DNA from: BTRG01 sp036986275
GTDB taxonomy: Bacteria > Pseudomonadota > Gammaproteobacteria > Acidiferrobacterales > SZUA-150
Reading direction: 5' to 3'
Assembly: GCA_036986275.1 (NCBI GenBank)
Contig: BTRG01000019.1
Location: forward strand, 1 to 35,054
Length of the DNA: 35,054 nt
Made by a program: the position numbers and the translations under genes. The notes beneath the pieces are model-generated. The model was not told the origin of the DNA. It searched no databases and saw only the letters and a list, made by a program, of their open reading frames with translations. Numbering within the stretch: position 1 is the first letter of the stretch; each line of letters opens with the position of its first letter. This document shows, piece after piece, positions 1-7,427 of the stretch.

Positions 1-1
1 G

Positions 2-97
2 GCAAGCTTACATAAGACAGAAGAAGAATTATTCTCAAGTTTAAATGACTATCTACAGAACGAAATACTGAAACACGAAAAAACCGAGGGTCAATAG
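2..97 (+). CDS. Possible C-terminal tail of a gene cut by the window edge
   Basis: From base 2 a frame stays open to a TAG at 95-97. It encodes a hydrophilic, Lys/Glu-rich tail of 31 residues that begins ASLHKTEEEL and looks helical. No start is visible because the window begins inside the frame. The stop codon falls within the first TCAATAGGGT word of the repeat that follows, so the frame may have been truncated by insertion of that element. I do not recognise the protein. It could also be non-coding DNA with a chance open frame. Confidence 0.3.
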   Translation, partial: ASLHKTEEELFSSLNDYLQNEILKHEKTEGQ

Positions 98-105
98 GGT
101 TTCGT

Positions 106-225
106 CAATAGGGTCAGATTCGATAGGAAATCACATGTAACGTCGCTGGAACTCAGCATTGTAACAATCACCACCCATGGGCAATGGCCAGATGCGGTGG
201 GTAACAATCGAACCTGACCCTATTG
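106..225. repeat. Inverted-repeat element, MITE-like or transposase-derived
   Basis: CAATAGGGTCAGATTCGAT at 106-124 is repeated in reverse complement at 207-225 with one mismatch in 19. A further direct copy of TCAATAGGGT lies at 91-100, 14 bases before the copy at 105-114. The 82 bases between the arms hold no gene; they contain GTAACAATC twice (161-169 and 201-209). Perfect terminal arms around a short non-coding core suggest a non-autonomous mobile element or the scar of one. Similar 'AATAGGGTCAGA' ends are, from memory, common next to IS200/REP-associated transposase genes in proteobacteria; that link is inference. Confidence 0.65.
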
Positions 226-279
226 GTGTGACCCAAATTAAGATACAACAGACTTCACACAAACAGGAGTAATCACTAC

Positions 280-693
280 ATGAAATATTTTATGTGCATG
301 CCGCTAGCTATAGCCATCTTGACCACGAGTGCTTATGCATTTCAACCTAGTGCTAATGTCGAAATATTTGAGCAATTTGACGATATAAGAGTAGTCGCTT
401 TTATCAGTGAGAATGAGATTAATAATAGCCCATTATGGGATCCAGATATGGGGACACCCCCATTGAATGTTAAAGAAGCTATTCAGGCTTTAAGAGAATT
501 CAATAATAATTCTAAGAAAGATGAGGCTATTAAAGAAATTGAAATAAAAATCGTTCCAAGGCATCTCAATCACTGGCACTATCTAATTAAAACAGTTAAT
601 AACGTATCTAAAAATAATAAATTTAACGTTTATGTGGTACTGATGAATGGAAAAGTTATTCCGGCAACAATTGAGCCAGAAGCATATAAATAA
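280..693 (+). CDS. Small secreted or periplasmic protein of unknown function
   Basis: The 137-residue product starts with a typical Sec signal peptide: MKYF, a hydrophobic core (about residues 5-15) and an AYA-F cleavage site near residue 20. The mature part is about 117 residues, with no cysteine, no membrane segment and no motif I recognise. The sequence is mixed alpha/beta in character, with an Asn/Lys-rich middle (about 70-85). A ribosome site (AGGAG) lies 11 bases before the ATG. The gene is much more AT-rich than the housekeeping genes downstream and lies just after an inverted-repeat element, which suggests horizontal acquisition. Secretion is well supported; the function is unknown. 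Confidence 0.7.
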   Translation: MKYFMCMPLAIAILTTSAYAFQPSANVEIFEQFDDIRVVAFISENEINNSPLWDPDMGTPPLNVKEAIQALREFNNNSKKDEAIKEIEIKIVPRHLNHWHYLIKTVNNVSKNNKFNVYVVLMNGKVIPATIEPEAYK

Positions 694-760
694 CAAGCTA
701 CAATCAATTCCTAGCGTACGTAGTAAGTAGTAAAGGGTCGCAACTATACAACCCATTGGT

Positions 761-801
761 CAGGAGCAATTTCCGCTAATATTAGAAACGATTGCTCTCT
801 G
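761..801. repeat. Hairpin in the 180-base gap before the XRE gene
   Basis: GAGCAAT (764-770) pairs with ATTGCTC (791-797), and the flanking CAG and CTG extend the stem if one base bulges. The loop is about 20 bases. There is no T-run after it, so it is not a clear intrinsic terminator. Its place between two genes and about 70 bases upstream of a helix-turn-helix regulator would fit an operator or mRNA structure. I see nothing else in 694-873; in particular there is no toxin gene. Confidence 0.35.
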
Positions 802-873
802 ACACCTATTTAGCCTAACGATTATTAGTTCAAGTAGTTAACGTGACTCCGCACGACTATCGGAGAAAGTAAG

Positions 874-1134
874 ATGAAAAATTACCGTAAAGCGAAGAAG
901 TTGGTGGATGTCTCTGTTGGGGAATCAGTTCGGATTCTCCGGGAGTTGCAGGAGATGAATCAAAATGAGCTGTCTCAGCTATCAGGCATTCCCCAACCTA
1001 CCATCTCTGCTATTGAAAATGATCGGGTCAATCTGGGCGTGGAACGGGCTAAGATACTTGCCAAGGCACTGAAATGCCATCCAGCGGTTCTCGTATTTCC
1101 GGGTTGGGATATTCATCAGGAATCCGCAGCATAA
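874..1134 (+). CDS. XRE-family helix-turn-helix regulator, antitoxin-like
   Basis: This 86-residue protein is almost entirely one HTH_3/XRE domain (about residues 16-75). The helix-turn-helix core is visible as MNQNELSQLSGIPQPTISAIEN, with the recognition helix around PQPTISAIEN, followed by RAKILAKALKCHP. Small single-domain XRE proteins of this kind usually act as repressors or as the antitoxin of HigBA/RelBE-type modules. A ribosome site (GGAGAAAG) lies just before the ATG. No toxin-like frame is present on either side, so if it was once an antitoxin it is now orphaned. It could equally be a stand-alone phage or island regulator. DNA binding is well supported; its target is unknown. Confidence 0.8.
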   Translation: MKNYRKAKKLVDVSVGESVRILRELQEMNQNELSQLSGIPQPTISAIENDRVNLGVERAKILAKALKCHPAVLVFPGWDIHQESAA

Positions 1135-1277
1135 CTAATCAGAGCATAAAGGAACCGGGAACAGGCTTATGATTGTCAAAGTCCTTTACAGGATCAGTCT
1201 TGTTATTCGATTCACTGGCAGCATAGGGTTACCAAAGGATCGGTATTACGGTTGGGTTTAAACAGGGAGATGGAACT

Positions 1278-1664
1278 ATGGATACACCAAGCAAGTTGAT
1301 CAGCGAACCCCTCCAAACTGAACGTCTGCGCGACGGCCGTCGCCTGCTCCTGCGTGATCTGGTTGTCGAGGTAGAAGAAACACCGATTACAGTGCCTTTG
1401 AATACAAAAACGGACTATAGTACGATCCCCTGGTTTGGCCGTATACTGGTTCGATGGTCCAAGGTGGATATCGCCGGTGTGGTTCATGACTGGCTCTACC
1501 AGACACATACCGGAACGCGCGCCCATGCCGACCGCGTTTGGCGCATTGTTGCCCTCTCCGGCGAGCATCATGCAAACCACTTTCAGGCCTGGTTAGGCTG
1601 GTTCTTTCTTCGAGTGTTTGGATGCTGGGCGTGGGAAAGATATCGGAAAAACAAGCAGCAATAA
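1278..1664 (+). CDS. DUF1353 family protein, phage-type
   Basis: The 128-residue product shows the DUF1353 pattern: an N-terminal beta-rich half with TDYSTIPWFGR (about residues 45-55), then VVHDWLYQT (about 68-76) and a conserved ADRVWR (about 83-88). The C-terminus is an amphipathic/hydrophobic helix rich in Trp and Phe (AWLGWFFLRVFGCWAW). DUF1353 proteins are common in prophages and genomic islands; no biochemical role is firmly established. An AGGGAGATGG ribosome site precedes the ATG. The longer reverse-strand open frames over this gene have no recognisable content and are shadows. The location among an XRE regulator and a decayed nuclease gene supports an accessory island or prophage remnant. 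Confidence 0.75.
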   Translation: MDTPSKLISEPLQTERLRDGRRLLLRDLVVEVEETPITVPLNTKTDYSTIPWFGRILVRWSKVDIAGVVHDWLYQTHTGTRAHADRVWRIVALSGEHHANHFQAWLGWFFLRVFGCWAWERYRKNKQQ

Positions 1665-1741
1665 AAATCCTCAGGTTGTAGAATACTTTACAAGACTTAT
1701 GACGGGTTTCGTTATCTACTCGATCACAGGGAGATGACATC

Positions 1742-1909
1742 ATGGGCTTTACAGTCATGACATGGAATGTGTGTCATTTTTAAGGCGCTACGTAACAGCG
1801 TATCAATCAAGTCGTTAGCCGTATCCGTGCCTCAGATCCAGATGTCTTTGGTAATATCGAGTTTAAAAAGCAGGCCTTCACTCATGTTGGATGGTTATTA
1901 GCGCATTAG
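1742..1909 (+). pseudogene. Remnant of an endonuclease/exonuclease/phosphatase-family gene
   Basis: A frame starting at ATG 1742, with a good AGGGAGATG ribosome site, reads MGFTVMTWNV, then a stop (1781), GAT, a second stop (1793), then QRINQVVSRIRASDPDVFG and NIEFK before ending at 1907-1909. The MTWNV start and the RI-(x)-DPDVFG-x-IEFK block are the hallmark first strand and first metal-site region of the EEP (DNase I-like) fold. Two in-frame stops and the loss of everything after about 55 codons show that the gene is dead. Its promoter-proximal ribosome site is still intact. The gene belongs with the accessory block at the start of the window. Confidence 0.65.
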
Positions 1910-1937
1910 GGTTAGTCGCAAGAATTACAGGTAGTAC

Positions 1938-3668
1938 ATGAAATTAGAATCAATATTCCCATTCCTTGGCTGGTTCAAACTGGTTACCAAGGAAAACCTC
2001 AAAGCAGATTTTCTGGCAGGATTAACAGGCGCGGTAATCGTACTACCACAGGGCGTTGCTTTTGCAACAATCGCTGGTCTTCCTCCAGAGTATGGCCTTT
2101 ACACGGCGATGGTGACTCCCATTATTGCCGCATTATTTGGCTCTTCATTGCATTTGGTTTCTGGGCCAACCACCGCTATTTCAATCGTGGTATTTTCCGC
2201 GATAAGTCATTATGCCGATCCAGGTACACCGGAATTTTTGTCCCTGGCATTGACGCTCACTTTTCTAGCCGGGGTCTATCAGCTTGCCTTTGGTCTTGCT
2301 CGTCTGGGTGCGCTCGTCAACTTTGTTTCGCATACTGTTATCATCGGCTTTACCGCGGGCGCCGCTATTCTTATCGCCACCAGTCAACTCAAGCACATTA
2401 CCGGTATTTTAGTACCTAAGGGAGAGTCATTTATTCATACATGGGTTGATTTATATTCAAGAATAAATGATGTAAATGGCTATCTTATTGCTATAGCTTT
2501 AATCACGCTGATTACCGCAATTTTATCAAGAAAGTTTATCCCCAAAGCCCCAAATCTGTTGGTGGGCATGATAGTGGGCAGCATCATCGCCATGTACTTA
2601 AATAATTTTACAACGGGCATAAAACTTGTTGGTGAAATACCTGCCCACTTACCGCCGCTATCAATGCCGGATTTTTCTGTTACCACGATCAAAGTATTGG
2701 CGCCTGAAGCTTTTGCTGTAGCCTTGTTGGGTTTGATAGAGGCTGTATCAATTAGTCGTGCAGTGGCGACAAAATCCAACCAGAGGATAAATTCAAATCA
2801 GGAATTCATCGGACAAGGTATGTCCAATATTGTTGGTAGCTTTATGTCCAGCTATGCGGGTTCTGGTTCTTTCACTCGCACTGGGATTAACTATGAAGCA
2901 GGCGCCAAAACACCGCTCTCTGCTATTTTTGCCGCAATTATTTTGATGGTTATCGTATTACTCATTGCACCATTAACCGCTTATCTCCCTATTGCTTCTA
3001 TGGGCGGAATCATTCTATTAGTCGCCTATAATTTGATTGATTCTCATCATATTGCTCAAGTTTTAAAATTCAGTAATTCTGAATCTGCAATTTTGCTTAC
3101 CACATTTTTTGCCACCCTGTTTCTTGAGTTGGAATTTGCTATTTATTTAGGTGTATTGCTTTCACTTGTTTTGTTTTTAGCGAAAACATCAACACCAAGA
3201 ATTCCCACGCTCTCACTCGATGTGTCAAATGATGGAAAATCAAGAAAGTTAATTAATATTAATAAAAAACCACTGAAGCAATGCCCGCAACTGAAAATTA
3301 TCAGAGTAGATATGTCTATCTATTTTGGCTCAATTAATCATGTTCAAAATAGGATTGCGAAAATATCAGATATTGAAAGAATACATCATATATTAATTGT
3401 TTCTAGTGGCATTAATTTTATAGATCTTGCAGGCGCAGAGGCATTGGTATCAGAAAACAATCGTTTAAAGAAGTTAAATGGCGGGTTGTATTTTGTAGGA
3501 CTAAAAGCATCCGTGTATGAATTTGCTGCAAAATCATGCTTTATAAAACAAATAGGCAGCGATCACTTCTTTGATACAAAAAGACAGGCAATTGCATCTA
3601 TTTATGAGCGTTTAGATAGAAATATATGCTTAACATGTAATTCGCAAATTTTTCGGGAATGCCAATAA
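1938..3668 (+). CDS. SulP-family anion permease with STAS domain
   Basis: The 576-residue protein is an inner-membrane SLC26/SulP transporter. The membrane part (about residues 1-420) has the family signature GLPPEYGLYTAMVTPI near residues 46-61 and SGPTTAISIVVF soon after, with 10-12 hydrophobic segments. A cytoplasmic STAS domain follows (about residues 440-560), recognisable by SGINFIDLAGAEAL. SulP proteins carry sulfate, bicarbonate or other anions; the substrate cannot be read from the sequence. No carbonic anhydrase gene is adjacent, which gives no support to a bicarbonate role. The last 13 residues contain three cysteines (CLTCNSQIFREC), an unusual tail that might bind metal or be redox-active. 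Codon use is AT-rich, as in the rest of this end of the window. Confidence 0.9.
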   Translation: MKLESIFPFLGWFKLVTKENLKADFLAGLTGAVIVLPQGVAFATIAGLPPEYGLYTAMVTPIIAALFGSSLHLVSGPTTAISIVVFSAISHYADPGTPEFLSLALTLTFLAGVYQLAFGLARLGALVNFVSHTVIIGFTAGAAILIATSQLKHITGILVPKGESFIHTWVDLYSRINDVNGYLIAIALITLITAILSRKFIPKAPNLLVGMIVGSIIAMYLNNFTTGIKLVGEIPAHLPPLSMPDFSVTTIKVLAPEAFAVALLGLIEAVSISRAVATKSNQRINSNQEFIGQGMSNIVGSFMSSYAGSGSFTRTGINYEAGAKTPLSAIFAAIILMVIVLLIAPLTAYLPIASMGGIILLVAYNLIDSHHIAQVLKFSNSESAILLTTFFATLFLELEFAIYLGVLLSLVLFLAKTSTPRIPTLSLDVSNDGKSRKLININKKPLKQCPQLKIIRVDMSIYFGSINHVQNRIAKISDIERIHHILIVSSGINFIDLAGAEALVSENNRLKKLNGGLYFVGLKASVYEFAAKSCFIKQIGSDHFFDTKRQAIASIYERLDRNICLTCNSQIFRECQ

Positions 3669-3679
3669 AAAACATGCTC

Positions 3680-3718
3680 TCGATAAAATAAAGCTGCGTC
3701 GCTTCGCTATGCAGCTTT
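3680..3718 (-). terminator. Intrinsic terminator of the WD40-kinase gene
   Basis: AAAGCTGC (3690-3697) and GCAGCTTT (3711-3718) form an 8-bp stem with a 13-base loop. Read on the minus strand the stem is followed by a T-rich ATTTTATCGA tract, as expected for termination of the gene that ends at 3761. On the plus strand it lacks a T-run beyond the stem, but may still slow transcription leaving the SulP gene. Confidence 0.6.
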
Positions 3719-3760
3719 GGACTGCCGATGATTTGAGGGGATGGAGTGAGCTCCCCATTT

Positions 3761-5854
3761 CTAACGCCAAATCCTTATCGTATTGTCCCGTCCCGCCGTG
3801 GCCAGTGTGGCGTTGTCCGGCGAGAAGGCCACGGACTCCACAAAGCCCTCATGGCCTTTGAGTTCGCGAATTTCGTTGGTCATCAGACCCCAGACCAGCA
3901 CCGTATGTTCATTACCGCCAGCGGCATACCAGCGCCCGTCACGCCGAAAACTCATGCTGTTGATCCAGTCCTGGGCGCCGTTGAGAAAATTCTTGAACTT
4001 GCGGCCTTTCATGCGCCATACCTTTAATAAGCCCCCCGGGCCCGAGGTGGTAAACCACTCGCCATCATAGGAGACCGCCACGGCCGTGACCTTACGGCGA
4101 TTGGTACGAAAGGCCTCCGTAACCTGACCGTTACTGACATCCCAGAAGCGGGTCTCGGTATCAGGGCCGCCTACGATGAGATACCTGCTGTCCGCGGTAT
4201 AGGCCATGGCATGGGGTTCCTCTTCGTAACCCAACAGTGTTGCGCGCTTGCGGCGGGTGGGGATATCCCAGAGGATGATGGTTTCGTCCTGACTGGCCGA
4301 GGCCAATGTCTTGCCGTCGGGTGAAAACTTCAGGCTGTGTATGCGGTAGTCATGGCCCTTGAGTCGTGCGACCGGTGTATTGCGCCCCTTGCGCCACAAC
4401 AGCACTATGGTGTCATCACCCCCTGAGGCGAAGTATTTCCCATCGAGTGTGGCGGCCAAAGCACGCACGGCGCCTTTATGTCCATGCAGGGTTTGTTTCA
4501 GACGACCGCGCCGGGTATCCCAGAGCTTAATGCTGCCATCGCCCCCGGCCGAAGCCAATGTGGTGGCGGAAATAAAGTCTATGGCAAAGACCCAATTGCT
4601 ATGGCCTCTGAGTGTATAGATCAGTTTGGAAGGGCCCGGCTCTGTGACTTCGATTTTATCCTGTTTGGCTTGGTTGCTCTGGCTCGGGGGCAGTTCTCTC
4701 TCGCGGCGTTGAAAGGCGGGGCCTGAATCGACAACCTTTTCCTGCTGCAGGAGGGATTTAATCGACAGATCGCCCTTATATTCCAGCACACCTTTGCCAA
4801 CAACGACGGCGAGTATTAATACCACCCCTATGATGCCGAGCCTGGCCAGGCGCAAGTAATCGACCGTGTTTTGTTGCGGTCCCAGGTACTTGGGCTTGGG
4901 CGGTGGATTGTCTGGATCAATTTGTTGGGTCAGCGCCTTCTTGCGATCTGAGCGGCGCTTTCCCATCAATCCCTTTTGTAGATCATTTGCTGTTTGGGGT
5001 CGATGCGATGCATGGACCTGCATGGCCCAGTCAATGCTTTCGCAAACATAGTCCGAAAAGCCCGGCGGTTTCATTTGTGACAGGGGCTGTACCGGGTCAG
5101 GCAGATACTTTAATGATGCCTGGTAACGGTCCATGGACTTGGAAGGGCGCTTTCCGGTGACACACTCATACATGCTGGCGCCCAGGGAATAGACATCGGT
5201 CCAGGGTCCCTGGTCGCCCTGGTCCGGATAGTGTTCGATGGCGGCATAGGCCGGAGTGAGGACTGTGGGTCCTGCCAAATCCTCTTCATTATTGGTGCGG
5301 CGCGCCGAACCAAAATCAATAAGCATGGGGCGACCGTCTTTGGTCAGGTAAATATTGTCGGGTTTGATGTCCAGGTGCAGCAGGCCGGCTTCATGTACGG
5401 CGTGCAGGCCATTGAGGATGGGCAGAAACACGGCCAACAGGCGGCGCTCATCGAGTCGGCCCTTGCGTTTTTTCAGGAAGGTTTCGAGGCTGCGTCCTTC
5501 CTCGTATTCCATGACCATGTAGGCCGTACCGTTGCCCTCGATGTAACGCAGAACACGAACAATGTTGGGGTGTTTGAAGCGCGCCAGTGAGCGGGCCTCT
5601 TTCAGGAACTGCTGCAATCCCCAGTGATAGCGTTTGACGATACGGCCATCGGAGCGGGGGACCAGGCCATATTGAGCATTGCGCTCGGCCAGTGATTGCG
5701 GGAAGTATTCCTTGATCGCCACGCGTGACCCCAGTTGGGCATCATTGGCCATATAGGTGATGCCGAAGCCGCCGGCACCCAGTACAGATACGATTTCGTA
5801 TTCGCTTAACTTATAATGAATCGGTAAGGCATTTTCGCTCGCAACTGCTGACAT
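3761..5854 (-). CDS. Membrane-anchored Ser/Thr protein kinase with WD40 propeller
   Basis: This is a 697-residue, two-module protein. The N-terminal kinase domain (about residues 19-290) has the glycine loop GAGGFG (26-31), the ATP-binding lysine in VAIKEY (Lys48), the catalytic loop HLDIKPDN (160-167, Asp162) and DFG (180-182). All catalytic residues are present, but the loop is HLD and not HRD, so it is a non-RD kinase that may not need activation-loop phosphorylation. A single membrane helix lies at about 338-356. From about residue 412 seven WD40 repeats follow (LRGHSNWV ... IRIWR), enough for one closed propeller, which would be periplasmic. Repeats 4-6 are degenerate. It is divergent from dgkA. 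The ligand or scaffold role of the propeller and the kinase substrates are unknown. Confidence 0.92.
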   Translation of the reverse strand: MSAVASENALPIHYKLSEYEIVSVLGAGGFGITYMANDAQLGSRVAIKEYFPQSLAERNAQYGLVPRSDGRIVKRYHWGLQQFLKEARSLARFKHPNIVRVLRYIEGNGTAYMVMEYEEGRSLETFLKKRKGRLDERRLLAVFLPILNGLHAVHEAGLLHLDIKPDNIYLTKDGRPMLIDFGSARRTNNEEDLAGPTVLTPAYAAIEHYPDQGDQGPWTDVYSLGASMYECVTGKRPSKSMDRYQASLKYLPDPVQPLSQMKPPGFSDYVCESIDWAMQVHASHRPQTANDLQKGLMGKRRSDRKKALTQQIDPDNPPPKPKYLGPQQNTVDYLRLARLGIIGVVLILAVVVGKGVLEYKGDLSIKSLLQQEKVVDSGPAFQRRERELPPSQSNQAKQDKIEVTEPGPSKLIYTLRGHSNWVFAIDFISATTLASAGGDGSIKLWDTRRGRLKQTLHGHKGAVRALAATLDGKYFASGGDDTIVLLWRKGRNTPVARLKGHDYRIHSLKFSPDGKTLASASQDETIILWDIPTRRKRATLLGYEEEPHAMAYTADSRYLIVGGPDTETRFWDVSNGQVTEAFRTNRRKVTAVAVSYDGEWFTTSGPGGLLKVWRMKGRKFKNFLNGAQDWINSMSFRRDGRWYAAGGNEHTVLVWGLMTNEIRELKGHEGFVESVAFSPDNATLATAGRDNTIRIWR

Positions 5855-5915
5855 AACCGTACTAATCCCTGAGTTTTTTGTTTTGTGATAATGCCGGTGC
5901 CCATATTACCCAACC

Positions 5916-5944
5916 TTGAAGGGTATTTCATGCCATGATTACAT
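5916..5944 (+). promoter_or_regulatory. Candidate sigma-70 promoter for dgkA
   Basis: TTGAAG (5916-5921) and TTACAT (5939-5944) are 17 bases apart and lie about 50 bases before the dgkA start, in the gap between two divergent genes. The -10 match is modest, so this is only a candidate. Confidence 0.25.
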
Positions 5945-5996
5945 TAACGTTTGGGTGTTACACTCGCCACTCCATTAATCAGGAAAAAGTTGCAAC

Positions 5997-6374
5997 GTGC
6001 AGCGATTATTGAGCAGCCTGCTGGATGTGCGCCGCGCCGGGCCGGCGCTGGCCTATGCCATCAAGGGATTGCAGGCGACGTACCGGCACGAGTCGGCCTT
6101 TCGCCAGGAGCTGATTGCCTCGGTGCTGATTATTCCGCTGGGGATCTGGCTGGGGCAGAGCGGGTACGAGCGCGCGTTGTTGGTGGGCAGTTGGTTGCTC
6201 GTGCCCCTGGTCGAGGTGCTCAATAGCGCCATAGAGTCCGTTATCGACCTGGCCAGTCCCGATCGCCATGAATTGGCCGGGCGTGGCAAGGATCAGGCCG
6301 CCGCCGCCGTGCTGCTGTCCCTGGTGCTGGTGACCACGGTTTGGGCACTGGTACTGTGGCCGCGCTGGTTCTAA
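5997..6374 (+). CDS. dgkA: Diacylglycerol kinase (undecaprenol kinase type)
   Basis: The 125-residue protein fits the small prokaryotic DgkA family (about 120 residues). It phosphorylates diacylglycerol in the inner membrane and so recycles lipid released by membrane-derived oligosaccharide or lipid A modification; some relatives use undecaprenol. Family motifs seen are AIKGLQATYRHESAFRQE near the N-terminus and the active-site helix EVLNSAIESVIDLASP (about residues 73-88), then ELAGRGKDQAAAAV. Three hydrophobic segments are visible. The start chosen is GTG 5997, with AGGAAA eight bases before it; an upstream alternative at 5951 reads in another frame and is spurious. An ArnT-like lipid glycosyltransferase gene lies 3 kb away. 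Confidence 0.93.
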   Translation: MQRLLSSLLDVRRAGPALAYAIKGLQATYRHESAFRQELIASVLIIPLGIWLGQSGYERALLVGSWLLVPLVEVLNSAIESVIDLASPDRHELAGRGKDQAAAAVLLSLVLVTTVWALVLWPRWF

Positions 6375-6448
6375 GAAGTGGGGAGGTGGGCGTAGCGCTG
6401 CCGATCAAGTAGAATCCCGCTCCCTAGAACGCATGACGGTCCCCGAGT

Positions 6449-7033
6449 ATGGAAGTAATACACCGGCTGTTTAATAACGCCATTCTCAGAATGATATTCC
6501 TCAAGCTGCGCTATGTGCTGGTAGTGGCGTTGATGGTGCTGATTTCCTATTACATGTTTCCCGAGAGACTGGCGCCGGGGTTTATCGTGTCCATGTTCGG
6601 CCAGTTTATCCAGGTCTGGTCCTTTGCTGCACTGATCAAGAACGAAGAACTGACGGCACGTGGCCCCTATGTCATGGTGCGTAACCCCATGTACCTCGGG
6701 CGTTACTTTCTTATCCTCGGTTTCCTGGTGTTGTTTGACAATGTGTACGTGTTGTTGGCTTATACAGTGATCTATTATTTTTACATGGTGAACCGCGTGC
6801 AGCGTGAAGAGAAACGATTGACCGGACTGCTGGGGGAGGCCTATCTCAATTATCAAAAAATCACGCCACGTTTCCTGCCAAGATTCGATCGCCTGTTCAG
6901 AAAGGCCGTCTGGTTTTTTAGCTGGTCCGTGCTGGTGCGTAACAACGGCCAGTGGAATCTATTATCGACAGTGGGTTTGTGGGCCATCATCGTGCTGGCC
7001 GGCATGGCGCAAGGCATTATCCAGTTAAACTAG
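6449..7033 (+). CDS. Isoprenylcysteine/phospholipid methyltransferase-family membrane protein
   Basis: This 194-residue integral membrane protein has four or five hydrophobic segments. The PEMT/ICMT motif sits at about residues 73-85: ARGPYVMVRNPMYLGRYF, with the RNPMY block that forms the S-adenosylmethionine site, and a C-terminal REEKRLTGLLGEAYLNYQ (about 120-137) that completes it. Members methylate phosphatidylethanolamine, isoprenylcysteine or unknown lipids; the substrate cannot be told here. No clear ribosome site precedes the ATG at 6449. The TAG stop (7031-7033) lies inside a 52-bp sequence copied from the end of the next gene, so the 3' flank has been rearranged. Confidence 0.8.
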   Translation: MEVIHRLFNNAILRMIFLKLRYVLVVALMVLISYYMFPERLAPGFIVSMFGQFIQVWSFAALIKNEELTARGPYVMVRNPMYLGRYFLILGFLVLFDNVYVLLAYTVIYYFYMVNRVQREEKRLTGLLGEAYLNYQKITPRFLPRFDRLFRKAVWFFSWSVLVRNNGQWNLLSTVGLWAIIVLAGMAQGIIQLN

Positions 7034-7082
7034 CGCAGCGCTTAACGCCTCACGATCCGTGATGGCCTGATCACACTGGATA
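7031..7082. repeat. 52-bp partial copy of the 3' end of the YyaL-type gene
   Basis: Bases 7031-7082 match 7440-7491 in the same orientation with five differences in 52. The second copy is the coding 3' end of the minus-strand YyaL-type gene. Read on the minus strand, the first copy still encodes QCDQAITDREALSAAL where the gene has QCDQAIMDREALNAAL. The 357 bases between the copies contain the hairpin cluster described next. This looks like a partial duplication or an insertion that duplicated its flank. Confidence 0.8.
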
Positions 7083-7083
7083 T

Positions 7084-7313
7084 CCACCCCCATACCAGCC
7101 TTCCCCCAGCAAGGGGGAAGGAGTATTGATTTGTTGGATTGATGTAGACCGGATGCACTACCCCCTGAGAGGGGGGAGGAGAAAAGTAACTATACATATT
7201 CCCTCCCCTTGTAAGGGGGAGGGCTAGGGTGGGGGTCAACACTCAAGGATGGCAGGTTCTATGATCCGGAGCACCACCCCCATCCCAGCCTTCCCCCTGA
7301 GAGGGGGAAGGAG
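7084..7313. repeat. Cluster of GC-rich dispersed hairpin repeats
   Basis: Four related units lie in this non-coding gap. Units at 7084-7123 and 7274-7313 are in the same orientation and share CCACCCCCAT, CCAGCCTTCCCCC and GGGGGAAGGAG, each ending in a strong C5/G5 hairpin. A shorter unit at 7158-7181 keeps only the hairpin half. The unit at 7201-7236 is inverted. The structure (a G/C-rich hairpin plus a CAGCC/GGCTAGGG arm) resembles small palindromic repeats scattered through many proteobacterial genomes. They may act as transcription terminators between the convergent genes here. The remaining bases to 7427 show nothing recognisable. Confidence 0.75.
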
Positions 7314-7427
7314 CAAAGCAAAGTAGGGACCATGCGTGAGAACACAATCCATCCCGGATTCCACTGCGTTTCATCCAGGCTACAGAATATGCATATCCAG
7401 GCCCATTGTAGGTCGGTTGATGAACTA

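Noticed and set aside
1169..1261. 30-codon frame between the XRE and DUF1353 genes
   Set aside because: Too short, no clear ribosome site and no motif; most likely chance.
1212..1758. Two reverse-strand frames over the DUF1353 gene
   Set aside because: They overlap each other and the recognisable DUF1353 gene, and have no recognisable content.
7084..7313. CRISPR-like repeats
   Set aside because: The units vary in length, orientation and spacing, and have no constant spacers; they are dispersed palindromic repeats.
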